Below are positions 1 to 13,322 of a DNA stretch of 64,000 nucleotides, piece by piece. Source of the DNA: Varroa destructor. Taxonomy: Eukaryota > Arthropoda > Arachnida > Mesostigmata > Varroidae. How positions within the stretch are numbered: position 1 is the stretch's first letter; each line of letters starts with the position of its first letter. Both the position numbers and the translations under genes were made by a program. The notes beneath the pieces were generated by a model. It searched no databases. It was not told the DNA's origin and saw nothing but the letters and a program-made list of their open reading frames with translations. The stretch spans positions 48,916,486-48,980,485 of the forward strand of contig NW_019211456.1 of NCBI RefSeq assembly GCF_002443255.2, written 5' to 3'.

Positions 1-3000
1 TGGCGTGTTCGAATCATACACATGGTATCCTATCACGGCCACTTGTACTTTACATTAGAAGTATATACATATACTTTACCAAGACTGTTCGTCGGATGTG
101 TGGCTTGTCCTTAGGCCAAATGTACTTGAACATCTCGCGCACAATTTTCCATCCTGTTATTTTGTCCCTGTCGACATCAATCTTTGGTGTGATAAGCGAA
201 GAGTTATGGTCGTGGTCATGTTTCGATACACGACTTAGTTGGACGGTGCGTGTTAAAATCTAAATGGACCACGCAGACACCTCATTAGTTTTGTTTGTAT
301 AGGCTGACTTTTATCCTACACGGCCACTGCCAAACCGTATATAGCATGCAGATACTAGAATATCCGCTAATAAGCTCCCTTAAATGTATTAAACGGCAGC
401 GCGCGTGAACTTAAACGGTGATTGCTATAAGAGGTACGTATAGGTAACCGGCTTATTTTTTACGACGTACTTGTTGGACTTAAATGCCAATTTACTGACA
501 AAACCACATAAATATTGACATTCGTACATTAATATTTTAAAAAATGCCTTTTGGAAGTCTGCTGAAAGGGTGCACCGTTATGAGAATCAACGTTTTTGCC
601 CCTACACTTATTCAGCCAGTACAGACTAATTACAATATTCGAGCTGTGGAAGAAAAAAACCAATTTAATTTCGAATCCACTTCGCATAGTCGAGAGCTGT
701 CACCTGAGTCACAAAGTATTCTGCGATTAAACAAAGTATCTGCTTTATAACGGTACCATTATTCTTGAGCGTAGCTAACAAGATTGTTGTAACAGCTGCG
801 GAGAACGACGTTAACCCCGAAGAAGATAACACCAAGTTATACTGAAGTCATATTTGGTCTCTCCTGGACATGACGAATAAATAAAGAAGTATCTTAAATG
901 CATATAATTAGGAATATTAACTAATTGTGCGGAAGAATTAGAAGCATTGTAGAAGAAGCTCTGTGGAGAATCGAAAAGTTGAAGCCCGACGCAGTACTAA
1001 GGAGCTACGCAAAAGCGTGTGAATGTAGTTGGGATTTTTAACAGTGGGGGGAAAAAATAGGTATTAGCCGTAATCTGTGAAGTTAATTTACTCAAAATGA
1101 AATGCTAACAATATGGCAATACCAATTCTAAATGGAAATCGGCAATGTTAATAATAGCACAAATAAAATGCCTGCACGCGCAGGTACTTTCCGTGTTTTA
1201 TGCGATACTGCCCTTTCGTCAACTTGTATTATTCAAAGCAAAGGCAGAACATAAAGATATACCACGACAGTTTTGTTCTTTTTCACAAAGAGCCTGAAGC
1301 CTGAAGCTGAATAGTATTAAGTTAAAAAATACTAAAAATAAAAAGGTAGCAAAAAATCAAAATCAGTTAATTTTTGCTCGTCGCAAAAATACAATGGCAC
1401 GACGACGGAGTCGCAGAATCTACATAGGCCAATGAGTCACACCTACTAAAGGCTATGAGTTATGAACGTGCAGAAGGTTGCTATGATATCGACCTTGACA
1501 CGGGATGGCAACATTTTGCAATACCCGCTCAAAATGCTTAAAAAGCGATTCTAATGAGAGACGTTAGGCAAACTAATGGTCAATGAAGTAAAATGACTTT
1601 ATAAAAAGCTACAATAAAGACCTCAATTCGGCAAGCTGATTTAGCTCGGGAATTGAGTCTTTAAGCTCGATTGAATGTAGTTACACGAAACCGAGCACCA
1701 TTTAGGCTAATATGGTAGATTTATTGGACGTGCAACGATACCTTGTGCGGAGCCTTGGGAAGCACACGCAGCTGCGAAAGACGAGATTCCATTACAATTA
1801 TATTCGGTTCCATAGAGTAAGCCATAAAAAGTCGGTGTATATATCTACACATTTTATAGAAATACATGGCTGAAATGCTTTGAAGTTTTATATATTACGC
1901 AATGCATGTACGATCGTATTAACTGTTTTGTAAGTCGACAGCTTCACGATATCCCAAACCCATTGTTACTTGTGACTAATTAATAATTTTGATGAATTTG
2001 GCCTTTTACTCTAAAAATATGTTCGCTATGATTATCAACTGATAATACAGTAAAACATATAAATCTGATAATTTTATTTATTGCTCCTTCAAAAGAATAA
2101 GCTACTGCTCCAGGAAAATTCCAAAGTGTCTGCAGGTTGCCCAAGTAGAAATGCCCCAGCCAATTTTTCGAAAGAATGGTCTCAGATATGATCAGTTGGC
2201 CCTAAGTTGGAGGTGAAAGCATATCAAAAAAATTTCACATTTCACTTTTGCGGAGTTTTGTGCAACATCATGTTTTACTGCTGCATCTAAACTTCATTAC
2301 AAAAAGACCAGATGTCTTGAGACGTTTTTTTAATAATTCTCTCCAGTCAATTAAAACTTTGATCTGAATGAGACACTTCTACATTAATTATAGTATGTTG
2401 TTCAAAACAGTTAACCAGAATGTGTTTGAATACAGATCAACGAAGCAGCCTTTGTAGATTATCTGTTGCAAACATAAAACTGCGTTCTCGTTGTGGAAAT
2501 GTGTGCGAATATCTGACAGGATCGAACCTAATGAAAGAGCTAAATAGAATCTGCATATGGCAATTGATCCGGTGAGTCATGAGCTTATAGACCAGCAACA
2601 CACAAGTCATATCACTATTTCAATATAGTTCATTAATATAAACTGCCTTATTATACCTAATATGTAGGTACCAATGTTCCAGAGCCTATGTGGGTGTACT
2701 GTCATGTTATCATTTCTGCGCAGGGTTATATAACGTCATGACATCAAAATCGAACACCAATATCCGCAGTGACCGACTGGCCAGAATTTCAACCACTGTT
2801 CGAAGTGGGCTCAACCTAAGTCCATATAAACCTTTTTGCGCACGACGAAATTATCCGCACTGAACCTCGATGGTTGTAAGGAGGTAGTGTGTCTCTTAGG
2901 CACTAATTGAACTAATGGGGGTCCCCGACAAGGCCGTAAAACACACCAAGCCCGCAGGGTCCCTGCGCCCCGTAGCGCAGCTCCTAAGCACACGGACATT

Positions 3001-6000
3001 TTTGTTTTGCATTGCTGCGGCGAAGCGCGGCCAAATTTGAATCACTACCACCACAAAAAGCGTGACCAATAGCGGGCAAGCGGTGCTTTGGTAAATACTG
3101 GAAAATTCTCACAATGCATGTGCATAGTAAGTACGAATAAACGAAGTAATCGTTTTGTTCAGCGTTAAATAATTATCAAAAATAATAATGATAAGCAGAA
3201 AAATTGCAAATTACTATCAAAGTTAATAACTAATACTGTTTTACAGGTGTGTTACATAAACCGGAGATAAGCTTAGGCAGACCCTCGTCGATTAGACTTC
3301 TAGTGGAAGAAGCTAAAATCATCTTTTAATTGCACATGTTAAGAGAGGTAGAGACAGACTCCTAGTGGAAGCAAGCTTTGTAGCGCTAAAACTAATGAGG
3401 TGGTTGGCTTACTTGTCTATGTGGAAGGTATACTTAAAAGAGCGCTTCGGCTGAAGGAAAGGGTGCGGTATTCCCATTAACACTTTCATCGCTGCCCCAT
3501 TACCAATGGCACGAAACGTTTGTATGTAGAGTGAATGAGATTAAAAATAAAAGAGATAAAAAATAAGAGAGGTAAAAAAATGTATGCAGAGTTCTACGTT
3601 AATCTTTAGAGTTTAATAGAGTTTTGCGTTAGACATTGCTACAAACGGCACCAGTTTTGTACTGGGAATTAAAGTTCTACGAACTAGAACTTGTTCAACT
3701 ATTACATAGTGTGTCACCCACAAGCTTTGTTGCTATCGAATACAGGTAGCTGTTAAATTTCGTAAGCAGGTGAAGGAAAGTAGCGGTCGACATCACCGAA
3801 GTCACCGCTACTAGTTATAATCCCCTTACTGTTAACTGACAAGTAAAACGTTTATTTACTTAGAATGTAATCATCGCAGGTACTGTACGTTGCCGGCGTA
3901 GGCTGCAGCACTCATGTGATTCACGCATACCGTTGGCATCACTAACTTGGACCTGTAGGCAGGACCATTATAAACCGCGTCGTTTGTTTTTTATTACTGC
4001 CACCCCGTCAGGTCTGCTTTGCTATTTTTTTACATTTTGCCTTGGTAGACCACTGCTAAAGAATTAAACAAGCGTCTTCCTGACTAGTGGGTCATCTTTG
4101 TATGCGAAACTCTGCATGTACATTTTTGTATGTAAGCTTTTGGTTTCCAGCTGTTTGAGTCAATGGTGAACTAGGACATTGCCACACAAGAATCTGCTTT
4201 TTTTCTGTACTTCAACACTGTTCTTTTTAGGAGGGACTCTGCATAAAAAACAATGTTTTCTCGATACAATGTAAATGTACATTATAAATGGTTCGTTGTA
4301 AAAACGCTGCTTCATAGTTTAGATTATTCATCTAAATTTTTACAGTCATCTCGCTTCCATGTTAGTAATACGTCTTGGTTAGATCTTTGCGTAGTACTTT
4401 TTGTCACACACACTCTTCTTTCACTGTAGAAATATCTGCGCTTACGACGAAGGCGTTAGTTTCAAACATTGATCCAGTCCATGATTGAATGTCCGGAACG
4501 GCCAGTAGTACTTGAATTACTAATAAAATGGAATAATTTGGGTAATCACTCGATTGTCAATTCATCATGTTTTGTAGTATCAGATCATACAGATCGCGTA
4601 GCTTAGGGGAAAACACTGAAGAGTTTAGGGCACATTTCAATCACTAGGTTCGAGTCCTATACTATTTTAGGATGCGTTTTAAGTTGATCCTACGTAACGC
4701 GTGAATGAAATGAATTTTGTTGTCTTCATAGAAAAATTCACTATTTTTATTGTGAACTTTATATTAGATTCAAAGATAAAAAGACAACAGTTACATTTTT
4801 CCGGTTTTGCTTAAGCTAAAATCGCAGAAATAGATAATTAATGTGCGTATTCTGGCGACGAATTTTTTAATGTGATCTTCTGTTGTTTGTGTCCAAATGA
4901 AGACATCAAGGACAGTCACGTTTACGTTGAGCAGAAATCATACATTTTCATTAAGCTAAAGGTTAATTGGTGTAGACACCGTACTCAGTGACAGCAGAAA
5001 GCACTGATATGTGCCCGTTCATAAACCAGAGACGGTTTAAGGTGTGAGTCCGGTTCTATACTCTCAGCGCATGTTATACAAAGCACCAAGAAAAGAACTT
5101 ATCCCAGCATTTTATGAAGACTCGCATGAGCAATGGACGCGTAAGTGCCAGTGAGACGTAAAGGCCATTTCGATGTCTGTACACGGCTGGAGAGATCGCA
5201 GCGTGTTAGCCTGAGAGCCTCAAGGAAGGAACCTATAACCCTCTGAGGAGGGTCCTCCTTCTAGGAAGCTATTAGAGAAATGATTCTCGTTTTCGCTGTT
5301 AGATATCCTTGTAGCCACCCATCGGTATTCACGGGATGCGTAAGAGACGAGATGCGTCGACCGGCAATGGACGAGACAACCCGGGGTCTTTCAACGAGGC
5401 CTGCTGCTTTCTTTACGTTTTTGAGCTGATGCAAGCAAGAAGTAAGAAATTGTACCGCTTTTACTTTCACTTTACCCCAGGAAGCAGTGAAGTAAAAGTG
5501 CGAGATCAGGACACACAACTCCTGACTCTCGTTCACTCCGTTCTGACGGCATCCGTTTAGCTGCTCTACTGAGTGTTGCCGGCTCTCTTGTAGTGAGCCA
5601 TATTTTGTGAGCTACCTTTGATGGGTTCCGACTCCTGATCACGCCCATTTCCGGCGCGATTTCCGGAAACGTTCGGGCGCCCGGTTGACCAAGCGGCTGC
5701 TATGTCGTGGCGCTGCTGCTTTTATGTCTGGCGCAACTTCCAATCCCTGGGAGTCAGCTGCCTGCGCTCCTTTGGTCCCTTTGCTGCCCGGTGTATGGAG
5801 GCGAGGGCGGCTCCTGCTGCAGCATTGATGATGCGCGTTCTGCCGAATGCTCGCGTTTGCGCAGCGGCGAGGGCGCTGAACCGAGCTGCAAGTCGTTCAC
5901 GTTAGCCCGGCGCCTCCTTCCGCCGTTTCCAGCATCGAGCTACTGAACTATGGCGTGGATAGTTTAGAGAGAACGCTACAGGATGTCGCAGTGGCATAGT

Positions 6001-7300
6001 TGGCGCACCATCATGAAGCAACATCGGTGGACGCAACGGTGATGATGATAAGCTTTTGCTGAAAAGATACGCTTTCTAACAGTGTGATAGTCGTAAATGA
6101 ACATTTAACGTCTTCGCGTATAAGAGATTTTCGTACCATCTCGCCACGCATGATAGAGGGATAGACAGGAAAGTGGGAAGGGGTCGCTAAACCCGTGTGC
6201 TCTATAAATTTGAGGAGGAAACGCTGGGAGAAAGCAAGCCGGAAAGAAGGGAAAAACAAATGGCTAAAGTAAACATTGTATCTATTCGTCGTGAAGAGTC
6301 GAGTGATCTCCAAGTGAATGCATGAATTAGTACAGAAATATGTGTGTAATATTATTATTTATATCGCACTCACCTATAGGTTTTCTGATGTATATATGAA
6401 TTACTTTTATTTTTTCTTAGATAGTGACTACTGGCGTTTGGTATGAAACTAATTTATTTTTAAAATGGCTACCTGATTTAGTTAAGCTAATGACTTTGAA
6501 GAAAATCAAACTGAACGAGTTTTGGATTTTAATCTGTCAAATGTCTTAGAGTAAATAAATCTGTAAATAATCTGCATATTCCCGGAGAGGTCCTGCTTTT
6601 TAGCACAGTTGCATCTGGATATGTGTATGACGCCATATTGAAGTAATCAGATCCATGATGAATGTCTGTAGTCTTTGTAGTTTGTTTACGATGTTAGGTA
6701 GATCTTAGGCAAGTTAGCTAAACTCTCAGCGCAAACGCAATAGAAATGATCTAAATGGACGTGTATTGTTAATATTAAAAACATTTAGTAACAATTGCAC
6801 GAGATATCAAATTTATAATAATATTATTATTTGACTTTTGCCTGGCTACGTTATGCTTATGATGCCTGAAGCAGTTAATAACAGTAGTTGATCCAACGAC
6901 TTTTATTCAAATCGTGTGGTATCCTGATGACCTAAATCATATTAAAGATAAATCTCGAACATTGAATTACATACAAGAATATTTACACATAGGGAGCTAG
7001 CAGAGACTACGGTTTTCAAAACGCAAAACGCGAAGGGAACTGTAGATTTGCTATGACAGCCTTTATTAAACTTTACGACAACAACATATATGCTATGTAA
7101 TATTCTGAATACGTTGGTTCAATACGGGTAACTTCTTCAGGGTTACGGAGGTCGGCCTCGTTTTATAACGACGATGAAAAGAAACCTATTTAATAATTAG
7201 CCTTAATGGACTTCAAGCAAGCTCGCGGTACTATTTAGCCGATCGTCAGGTAGGCCGTCCAGTAGATAAAAATGAAGAGAAGAAACACCGGCGGAAATAG
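1..7300. other. Intergenic: no supported gene
   Basis: AT-rich sequence with only short open frames. A CpG-rich island at about 5.6-5.95 kb holds two overlapping plus-strand frames. The one from 5707 begins MALLLLCLAQLPIPG, which resembles a signal peptide, but no donor or partner exon supports it. A stretch at 1180-1250 gives TFRVLCDTALSSTCI, faintly like a retroelement protease. None is strong enough to call. Confidence 0.5.
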
Positions 7301-7308
7301 AATTCGAG

Positions 7309-8247
7309 ATGCCTGAAACAGACGTTTATAAGCGTTTATTTGGTACAGTGTGTATCGTTTTAGGGTTAATTGATCGAAAAGAGACGCTCCTAATTTTCAG
7401 CCCGGGCGCAACATTAACAGAACCAACAACAAATACAGATCACTTGTGCAGACGTTCTATTGAATTCAAACCGAATAAAAACTACACTCTACATTTGTCA
7501 GAGCATCAACCAATAATAGAAATTGTCTGTAAGGCTAGCGATGAGGCTGATTGATCCAGAGGGTGGTAAATGGCGTTGTCGGGTACGGTAAGTGCCGACA
7601 TATATGTCACTGATCAGCCGCATCATTTATGAAATTTGTCCGCTGGAAAATGGTATCGTGATGTTCCTGTACCATTGAGTAGAACTAGAAAAGCGGTGCG
7701 AGTGTCGAATTTATAAGCAAAACAGCAAAAAAAAATGGTGGCTGACCGTTAGGTGGGTCACAACTTTAAGAAATCCTCGGATAGCTTAACCAGTTTTGCC
7801 GTACAAAAAGAGCACTAGTGGCGAATGGCAGCTTCATGCAATTCCTTGGCGGCGCGTTAAGCGAGATCCTTCTCAAGCAACCGTCTGTTATTATTCGCGC
7901 GGCGCCGAAAAGATATATCGACAGTGTCGTGTGTAACGCAGAAGAGTACCATAACAACACCTAGTTGCAGTCCTTTTGCAAACTGGTTATCATGAATGTA
8001 TAAAAGTTGAAAAGAATAGATCAGGAAGGTGGAGAACTTGAAAGAAAATTTCAAAGCGACAAGTGATATTAGTGCAAAGAAAGTAATTGCAAGAGATGCG
8101 AACTTTTTAGCTTTTTCGCTCGTTAAATCACAGCGCCCGACCATCGCTTCGCAGTCGGGAAAATTGCCTACAACAGTGCCAGGGAAGTTAAGCCTTTTTT
8201 TAAGCGTGAATAACAGAATTCAATCGAATCAAAAGATGTCCACCTAA
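7309..8247 (+). other. Open-frame fragments 5' of the LINE relic, unassigned
   Basis: Two short plus-strand frames lie at 7309-7554 and 8029-8247. The second reads ENLKENFKATSD then AKKVIARDAN, which loosely recalls the LINE endonuclease segment leading to GDFN. It could be part of a second, nested LINE copy or of an ORF1 region. The first resembles nothing I recognise. Between them the frames are closed. I list the stretch only because it adjoins the LINE relic, and chance is a fair explanation. Confidence 0.2.
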
Positions 8248-8439
8248 AGACCACTGATAATAACAGTATGAAAAAACTTGACCGATAAACCCAATTCAGT
8301 TCAACCGAACTTCAAAAGCCGAACGTCTTAACAGCCTGGTCAGTTTCAATAGGACGAGTCAATACTAAACGAGACCACCATTAAAGGATCACCGAGAATG
8401 CGAAAGACAACATCAGCCAAACAGTTTGATTATGACCAA

Positions 8440-10760
8440 CAAATTCTATACACCCCAACGCTCGAGGACTTGATGGAGTAGATCTTGGCAGCACTGACGA
8501 CTGGAGAGCCGGTTCTAGTACGCGACACGCACGCTGCGGCTTTTGAAGCCGGGCTCTGAGCAGACGCTAACAATTACACAGTGGAACTGTTAGGATGCTG
8601 TAACTCTGGCGCACCTGTTGTTGGAAGCCCTGAATGTACAGACACATTCGCGCCAATGTAGACTTGAGAAGATAGCCCTTTTAACTTATTTCGGTTCTAT
8701 TCTGTGTACTGCTCTGTCACAAGGAGCAACGGACCAAACTATCCTAGCTGAGTTATATTCGATTTTTACAATCAGAAGGCAGGAGACCTCACAGCGTATT
8801 TAGTGGAGAATAACGTAATTTCCACACGTGTTCAGCAACTAGGTCTCGCGGCAGTCTATGTTCGGTCGACGGATTTGGAATCGAAACTCGTCAGTGGACC
8901 ATTGTCTTCTCATTTTGTTTCTCTTTCTGTTATTGCCGATGAAGTGAAGCCCGCCTCGACCAGCAAAACTCGTGCCGTATTACCGCTCTTTAAAATACCC
9001 GGACTATGGTTGCTAGATAGTCAATAGTATCTAGATATTGACCTTTCGAAAATATGCAGCAAAAAGTTCGGTTGTCGGTATATATTTGGGATGATGGTAA
9101 CCAAGGATAGAATGAGGTTTCAGAATGAGGATCATTCATTGCCATAGAAGTAAGCATTTGTGCTTACATATTCATAGTAATAGACCTCGCTGTTCAAGTT
9201 CCGCCTGCGCGAGACGCCGAAGGAGAAGTTATGTCGCAACGCCTAGACATAGACAAGCACTTGGAGTGCAACGAGTGGAAGAGACGAAATTCTCTGTGTA
9301 CCTGACGTTATGAATCCCAAAACTTACGCGTAACGTCTGATTGAAATTGTTCAATCTACAGTACGGCCCCTTTGTCGTCTTCGGTGGCAGAAGCCGTGGT
9401 TCAGCTATACTTGCAGCTTTGCCCAGAAAGGCCCGACAGGCTTCAAGCTTATAGCCAAAATACAGCTCGAGTTGTTACCTTTAGTTTCCGTTTTCTGTCG
9501 ACGATCTGTTAACAAAAATATGCATCACAAAGGCATCTTCACCGTGACTGGGCGAAGATTTGTTTGATTGCCGATGCAGAACGTTAACCATACGAGTGAC
9601 TAACGCATCACGGCAGCTAGGCGGCTTACTTGATAAGCTCCTTGGCTCTCATAAATAACCTACTGGATATGTTTATGATAAGGAATAGGATATTACGTTG
9701 GATGTCCTTTTCTGCCGCAACATAGTCAGAAAGGATCTCAATACAACGCAACACTTTCCAATATAAGACTTCACAGTACGAGAACGTATACAACAAGGTC
9801 TTGGGAGCCTTAATCCGTTTGGATCGGGTCTGAAATGAACATCTTAAATGTGCCGTCGTTCTGGCCCCATCCTAGACAGGACTATTTAATAAATGTTTAC
9901 GTACTACTACAGTGGAAATGCTATTCTGTTAGTATTTCTTAGTAAAGGGTTGCCGAACCGTGTTGTCATAATGGCGGGAAATGGCAAAAAAGCGTTTGTT
10001 ATGAACTGCTCTCTACTACTGCTACTGAGAGGCTAGATAGCCCCTACGAAAGCGTATGCGCGATCTCAACGAAGCGACGTAGGTTTGAGAGAGAATGCTC
10101 TACAGAAGTGGCGTGCTGGATTCTGGTAGTCAACGTCAAGAGAGCACTGGCCGTGTTGCCAATCAGTCCGCTATACGCGCTGTTCATCGATTTTGAGGCA
10201 GCCTTCTAGCTGGCGCCCGGGTACAAGGTTATGTTTACACTGGCCGAAATGCGCATTTCTTTTGATGTGCTCAAATTTCTACCTGCGATTCCACATGAGA
10301 ACAGAATAACCGAGAGTGGCCGAACTCTTGTTTCTCATAGTTGACCTGGCTCAAGGCTAGAACCGAATGCTACTCTTATTCCTCATCTTGCTGAAGGGCC
10401 TACCTGATGAAACAAAAAAGTTAAGGCAATCAGTATGTCAACGAGGTTCGACGTGTAGCAAAGTCTAGCCTGGTTCCACGTGGAAGTCACAAATACGAGA
10501 CAGACTGTAAATCTGACCAAAACGGGGCTGCTGAAATTTAGAAGGGGACGCAAAAAACTGGTCATTAACACCTTACATTTCGCCAGGTCACTTCTTGCCT
10601 ATAAAACTGGTAAAAAATGTAAACCGGTTTCCGTACTTGAGGTTTTTTGCTCTGCAAATGCCACGCGCATCACGAAAAATAGGAAGATAGCGTTGATAGC
10701 CAATCAAATCGTCTCATCGCTTGTCTTTAGTGATCGCTTTTAGGTTCTTCGATCACAAGA
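8440..10760 (+). mobile_element. CR1/Jockey-like LINE relic: endonuclease and reverse transcriptase, broken
   Basis: Near 8460-8620 a broken frame reads TLEDLME, then ILAALTTGEPVLVRDTHAA, then YTVELLGCCNSGAPVVGSPE. The layout is that of the apurinic-type endonuclease around its GDFNA motif, here altered to RDTHA. At 10165-10206 the frame reads SPLYALFIDFEAAF, reverse-transcriptase motif A, followed by a stop. It continues FTLAEMRISFDVLKFL and HENRITESGRTLVS. At about 10501-10557 comes VNLTKTGLLKFRRGRKK, the conserved stretch after the polymerase active site. The YADD box could not be read. Many stops and frameshifts make this a dead copy. It lies downstream of receptor exon 8 on the other strand, so it may sit in the last intron or just past the gene. 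Confidence 0.78.
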
Positions 10761-11469
10761 TAATATCGGTTCCAGCGTATAAGATACGCGTCATTTGGGA
10801 AAAGTCTAACAGTGGAAAAGCTCGAGCAATTAAATTGCGTTGCCCGAGAACGCATGTTGTGCATAGCAATGGAAGATTTCAAGATCAACATTAAGAACTG
10901 GGAGTGAAAATTATTTAGGGGTCTCTTTGCTTCGAACACGAAGCGGAACAACGAGTGAAAAGGATCGAACCGGTTAAACAGATTTGCTGTCACTCGTTTT
11001 GTCGTGCATGGATCCTGTAGTAGACTCTACAGTGACCCAGGCTTCTACGAGTGTGACGATACGTAGCGGGCAAATTGCGATAGATATCCTACCGTTACAT
11101 TCCTGTGCCATTTTCGGGACACATGGCAAGTCCTTTAAAATAGCTGTTATAGGCCCAACAAGACTTGACGTAGCGTTTTAAGTGGTTCTATATACTCTCT
11201 TTGACGCTCGGATAGTATATATAGCAAAGGTGAGTAACGGAATTTGATTAATGGGTAAATTATTAGTTCGTATTCCACGGACGTTCACGGTTCAAAATGT
11301 CGACCATCGGTGGAAAGTTCCATTTCGACGAATTAGGTTCAAAGGGGTACCATTTATTGCTGATACCTAGTTTATTGGGCAAATAGAATAGTAGGGATAT
11401 TAAAATATCTAACTTTTTTTAGTCGATTTGTGAGCGCACGTATCAAAACAATCCATTGAAGAAATTTAC

Positions 11470-11565
11470 CTTGTCAATGACGTTGGTGTGCCGGAAGAGC
11501 GTCTGTGCTACTGTCATCCTGCGACCTTTGGTATCTTTGTATTTGTCTGGTTGTGAGTAGCGATT
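11470..11565 (-). CDS. Cys-loop receptor, exon 8 (end of intracellular loop, tentative)
   Basis: The proposed acceptor is GTGTGTCTGCAG|AAT and the donor is GACAAG|GTAAAT, giving 32 codons in phase 0. It reads NRYSQPDKYKDTKGRR then FRHTNVIDK. A charged stretch ending in V-I-D-K is where family members reach the I-D-x-x-S-R that precedes TM4. The frame is open further upstream and another acceptor is possible, so the left boundary of the loop is uncertain. If the donor is not used, the frame runs eight more codons to a stop (VNFFNGLF), which would leave the protein without TM4. The loop would be short, about 45 residues. Confidence 0.55.
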
Positions 11566-12129
11566 CTGCAGACACACCATTTGTACACGCAGTATACACA
11601 TCCATACGTTAGATTGTCGCAGAAAGTAACGGCGTCTATATATGAAAATAGAAAGCATTTTTGTCGTTCCGTGACTATGTGATGCATACTGTTTACTGTT
11701 GGAAACTGTTTTCAATAGACCGTTTTCTGGGCCGTTTCTTAAATAGTATACAGAATGCTACATATGTTTTCCGGTAAGTCGATTATGTCGAATATGCCGT
11801 ACGTAAGGACACACCTTTGGTTTTGCTATCTATCATGCGATCTATATACGAAGTGGATCAGTCATACAGTTAGAGGTCACATCATCAATGAATTTGTCAA
11901 ATCAATATTAATTGCAAATTAGGCCTTCATTCATCCATAGCGTGTTGATAGGTGTGTCGTCTTTTTGATGATAAAAAAAAAAGTAGTAATTCCTCATCTT
12001 GAGCTAGCCCTTCTAGCTGATGTCGATGACATCTGCTGAAACTAGGTTAACCTTAACCTTAAAAAGTTAAAGTCGCAAAATCGTTTTCTGCGCCTAGCCC
12101 CTAGTCTGGCTGTGCGAAGCTTTACTCAC

Positions 12130-12225
12130 CAAACTGTAGAACTTTTCCACGTTGTAGGCGATCGGATATTCAATCATCGCTAAGAAAACCATAACTAAAC
12201 ACATAAACAGCCATACGTCAACAGC
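12130..12225 (-). CDS. Cys-loop receptor, exon 7 (TM3)
   Basis: The acceptor is CCTAG|GCTGTTGAC and the donor is AGTTTG|GTGAGT. It is exactly 32 codons, in phase 0 at both ends. It starts AVDVWLFMCLVMVFLAMIEY, which follows directly on exon 6's DYLK and matches the family's A-x-D-x-W-x-x-x-C-x-x-x-V-F-x-x-x-x-E-Y TM3 pattern. It then runs into the intracellular loop with PIAYNVEKFYSL. It is too short to stand out as an open frame but is unmistakable in context. Confidence 0.92.
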
Positions 12226-12542
12226 CTAGGCACGACGACGGACGTACGGAAACGTGAGGTCGTCGAAGAAGTGAAAAAGCAATTAGTTATGCTTTGAAGA
12301 TTACGAAATGTCATGGATACAATGATTAGGGGATATATTTAATTGGGTACGTTCGAAATCGTTGAACCTTGTGAGATGAGGCGCATAGTCCTACTGTGGA
12401 GATGCTAGTGATGACGATAAGCAAAAATAGGCACTGTTTCTGCGTAACTGCGTAACAAAAATAATGTTGATGCACTACTATTTAGCTTTGGTAATAGCCA
12501 GAAATTGACAAAAGGTAATTAACCGTCTTTCGGATAAACTAC

Positions 12543-12717
12543 CTTTAAATAATCTACAGGTGGTGAATTGTTTCTTGATTGTACGATCTGTGTAACTGTC
12601 GTAAGAACTGAGGTAACTCCGATTGAGGCACGAGCTGGAGCAGCATTCACATCGAGCCAAAACGAACCCCAGGACATAACCACGACGATTCCAGTTGGGA
12701 TGTAGGTATTTAATAAG
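12543..12717 (-). CDS. Cys-loop receptor, exon 6 (TM1 and pore-lining TM2)
   Basis: The acceptor is CTTTCAG|C and the donor is TTAAAG|GTAGTT. It takes two bases from exon 5 and exits in phase 0 (59 codons). TM1 reads YIPTGIVVVMSWGSFWL, a near-canonical start. TM2 begins NAAPARASIGVTSVLTTVTQ. The Pro-Ala-Arg at the inner mouth is the family's marker of anion selectivity, and Thr 6' and Leu 9' are where expected. The TM2-TM3 link is SRNNSPPVDYLK, matching the usual L-P-x-V-x-Y-x-K boundary. From known family rules I infer a chloride-conducting pore. An unspliced frame across this exon gives only an unrelated-looking Cys-rich peptide. Confidence 0.94.
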
Positions 12718-13322
12718 CTGAAAGATAGCGAAGAGATTTAACTATGTCAGATTTGATCATCTTTCGAATCAAGCTTTAGATGCTTTGAGACGGTAGTATA
12801 ATTGCAACAGCGACCCTGGCACACTCGAAATTTTGAGGTTCTAGTGCCTTTAAACCACGTGCACGATTCTACCTCGGATTCACTATACGTGTACGACATG
12901 AGTTATTTATCACTGAGGGGTTCGGAAGGGGTTCGAAGATCCACTCAATCTGCATAGAGCTAATAATGACTCGCTAATCGACGGGTGAAGTCAAGATCGT
13001 GTTGCTAGTATACTAAACTTTATTACTTGGATCTGAGTAGAGGAAACGATACCGAGGTTCTGTACTTAAAGATTATATAATCTCCGTCTGGGTACAGAAT
13101 AACACTAGATTTTACCAGTTCTTGTACTGTAGACCGTGTTACAGTGAATTGACGAGACGACATAAGCCGCATGTGTTGAATTTTTTGATAATTAAAATAG
13201 GTTCAAATAGGCCGAATCGTAAAGAAAAATGCGGATATGTCTTAGCGTAGCGATCGTTTACAGTTATATCATGAAACATAAAGATATATTTAGCCACAGT
13301 TATAGTAGACAACGAGACAAAC

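Noticed and set aside
1180..1250. Aspartic protease-like FRVLCDTALSSTCI of an LTR element
   Set aside because: A single short resemblance with a closed frame on both sides and no accompanying domains.
4590..4680. tRNA-like stretch with TAGGTTCGAGTCCTA
   Set aside because: The T-arm-like hairpin is present, but no matching acceptor stem, D arm or anticodon arm can be drawn at the right spacing.
5702..5946. Signal-peptide-like frame in a CpG-rich patch
   Set aside because: Two overlapping frames are equally open, there is no donor or partner exon, and GC-rich sequence opens frames by chance.
10727..10993. Minus-strand frame with LFNRFDPFHSLFRFVF as the receptor's TM4
   Set aside because: It contains charged residues in the supposed membrane segment and no acceptor in the right phase. 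It lies next to the LINE relic.
11300..11375. Minus-strand exon after CTAG|GTATCAGC as the receptor's last exon
   Set aside because: The phase fits, but the peptide is polar and lacks any TM4 character.
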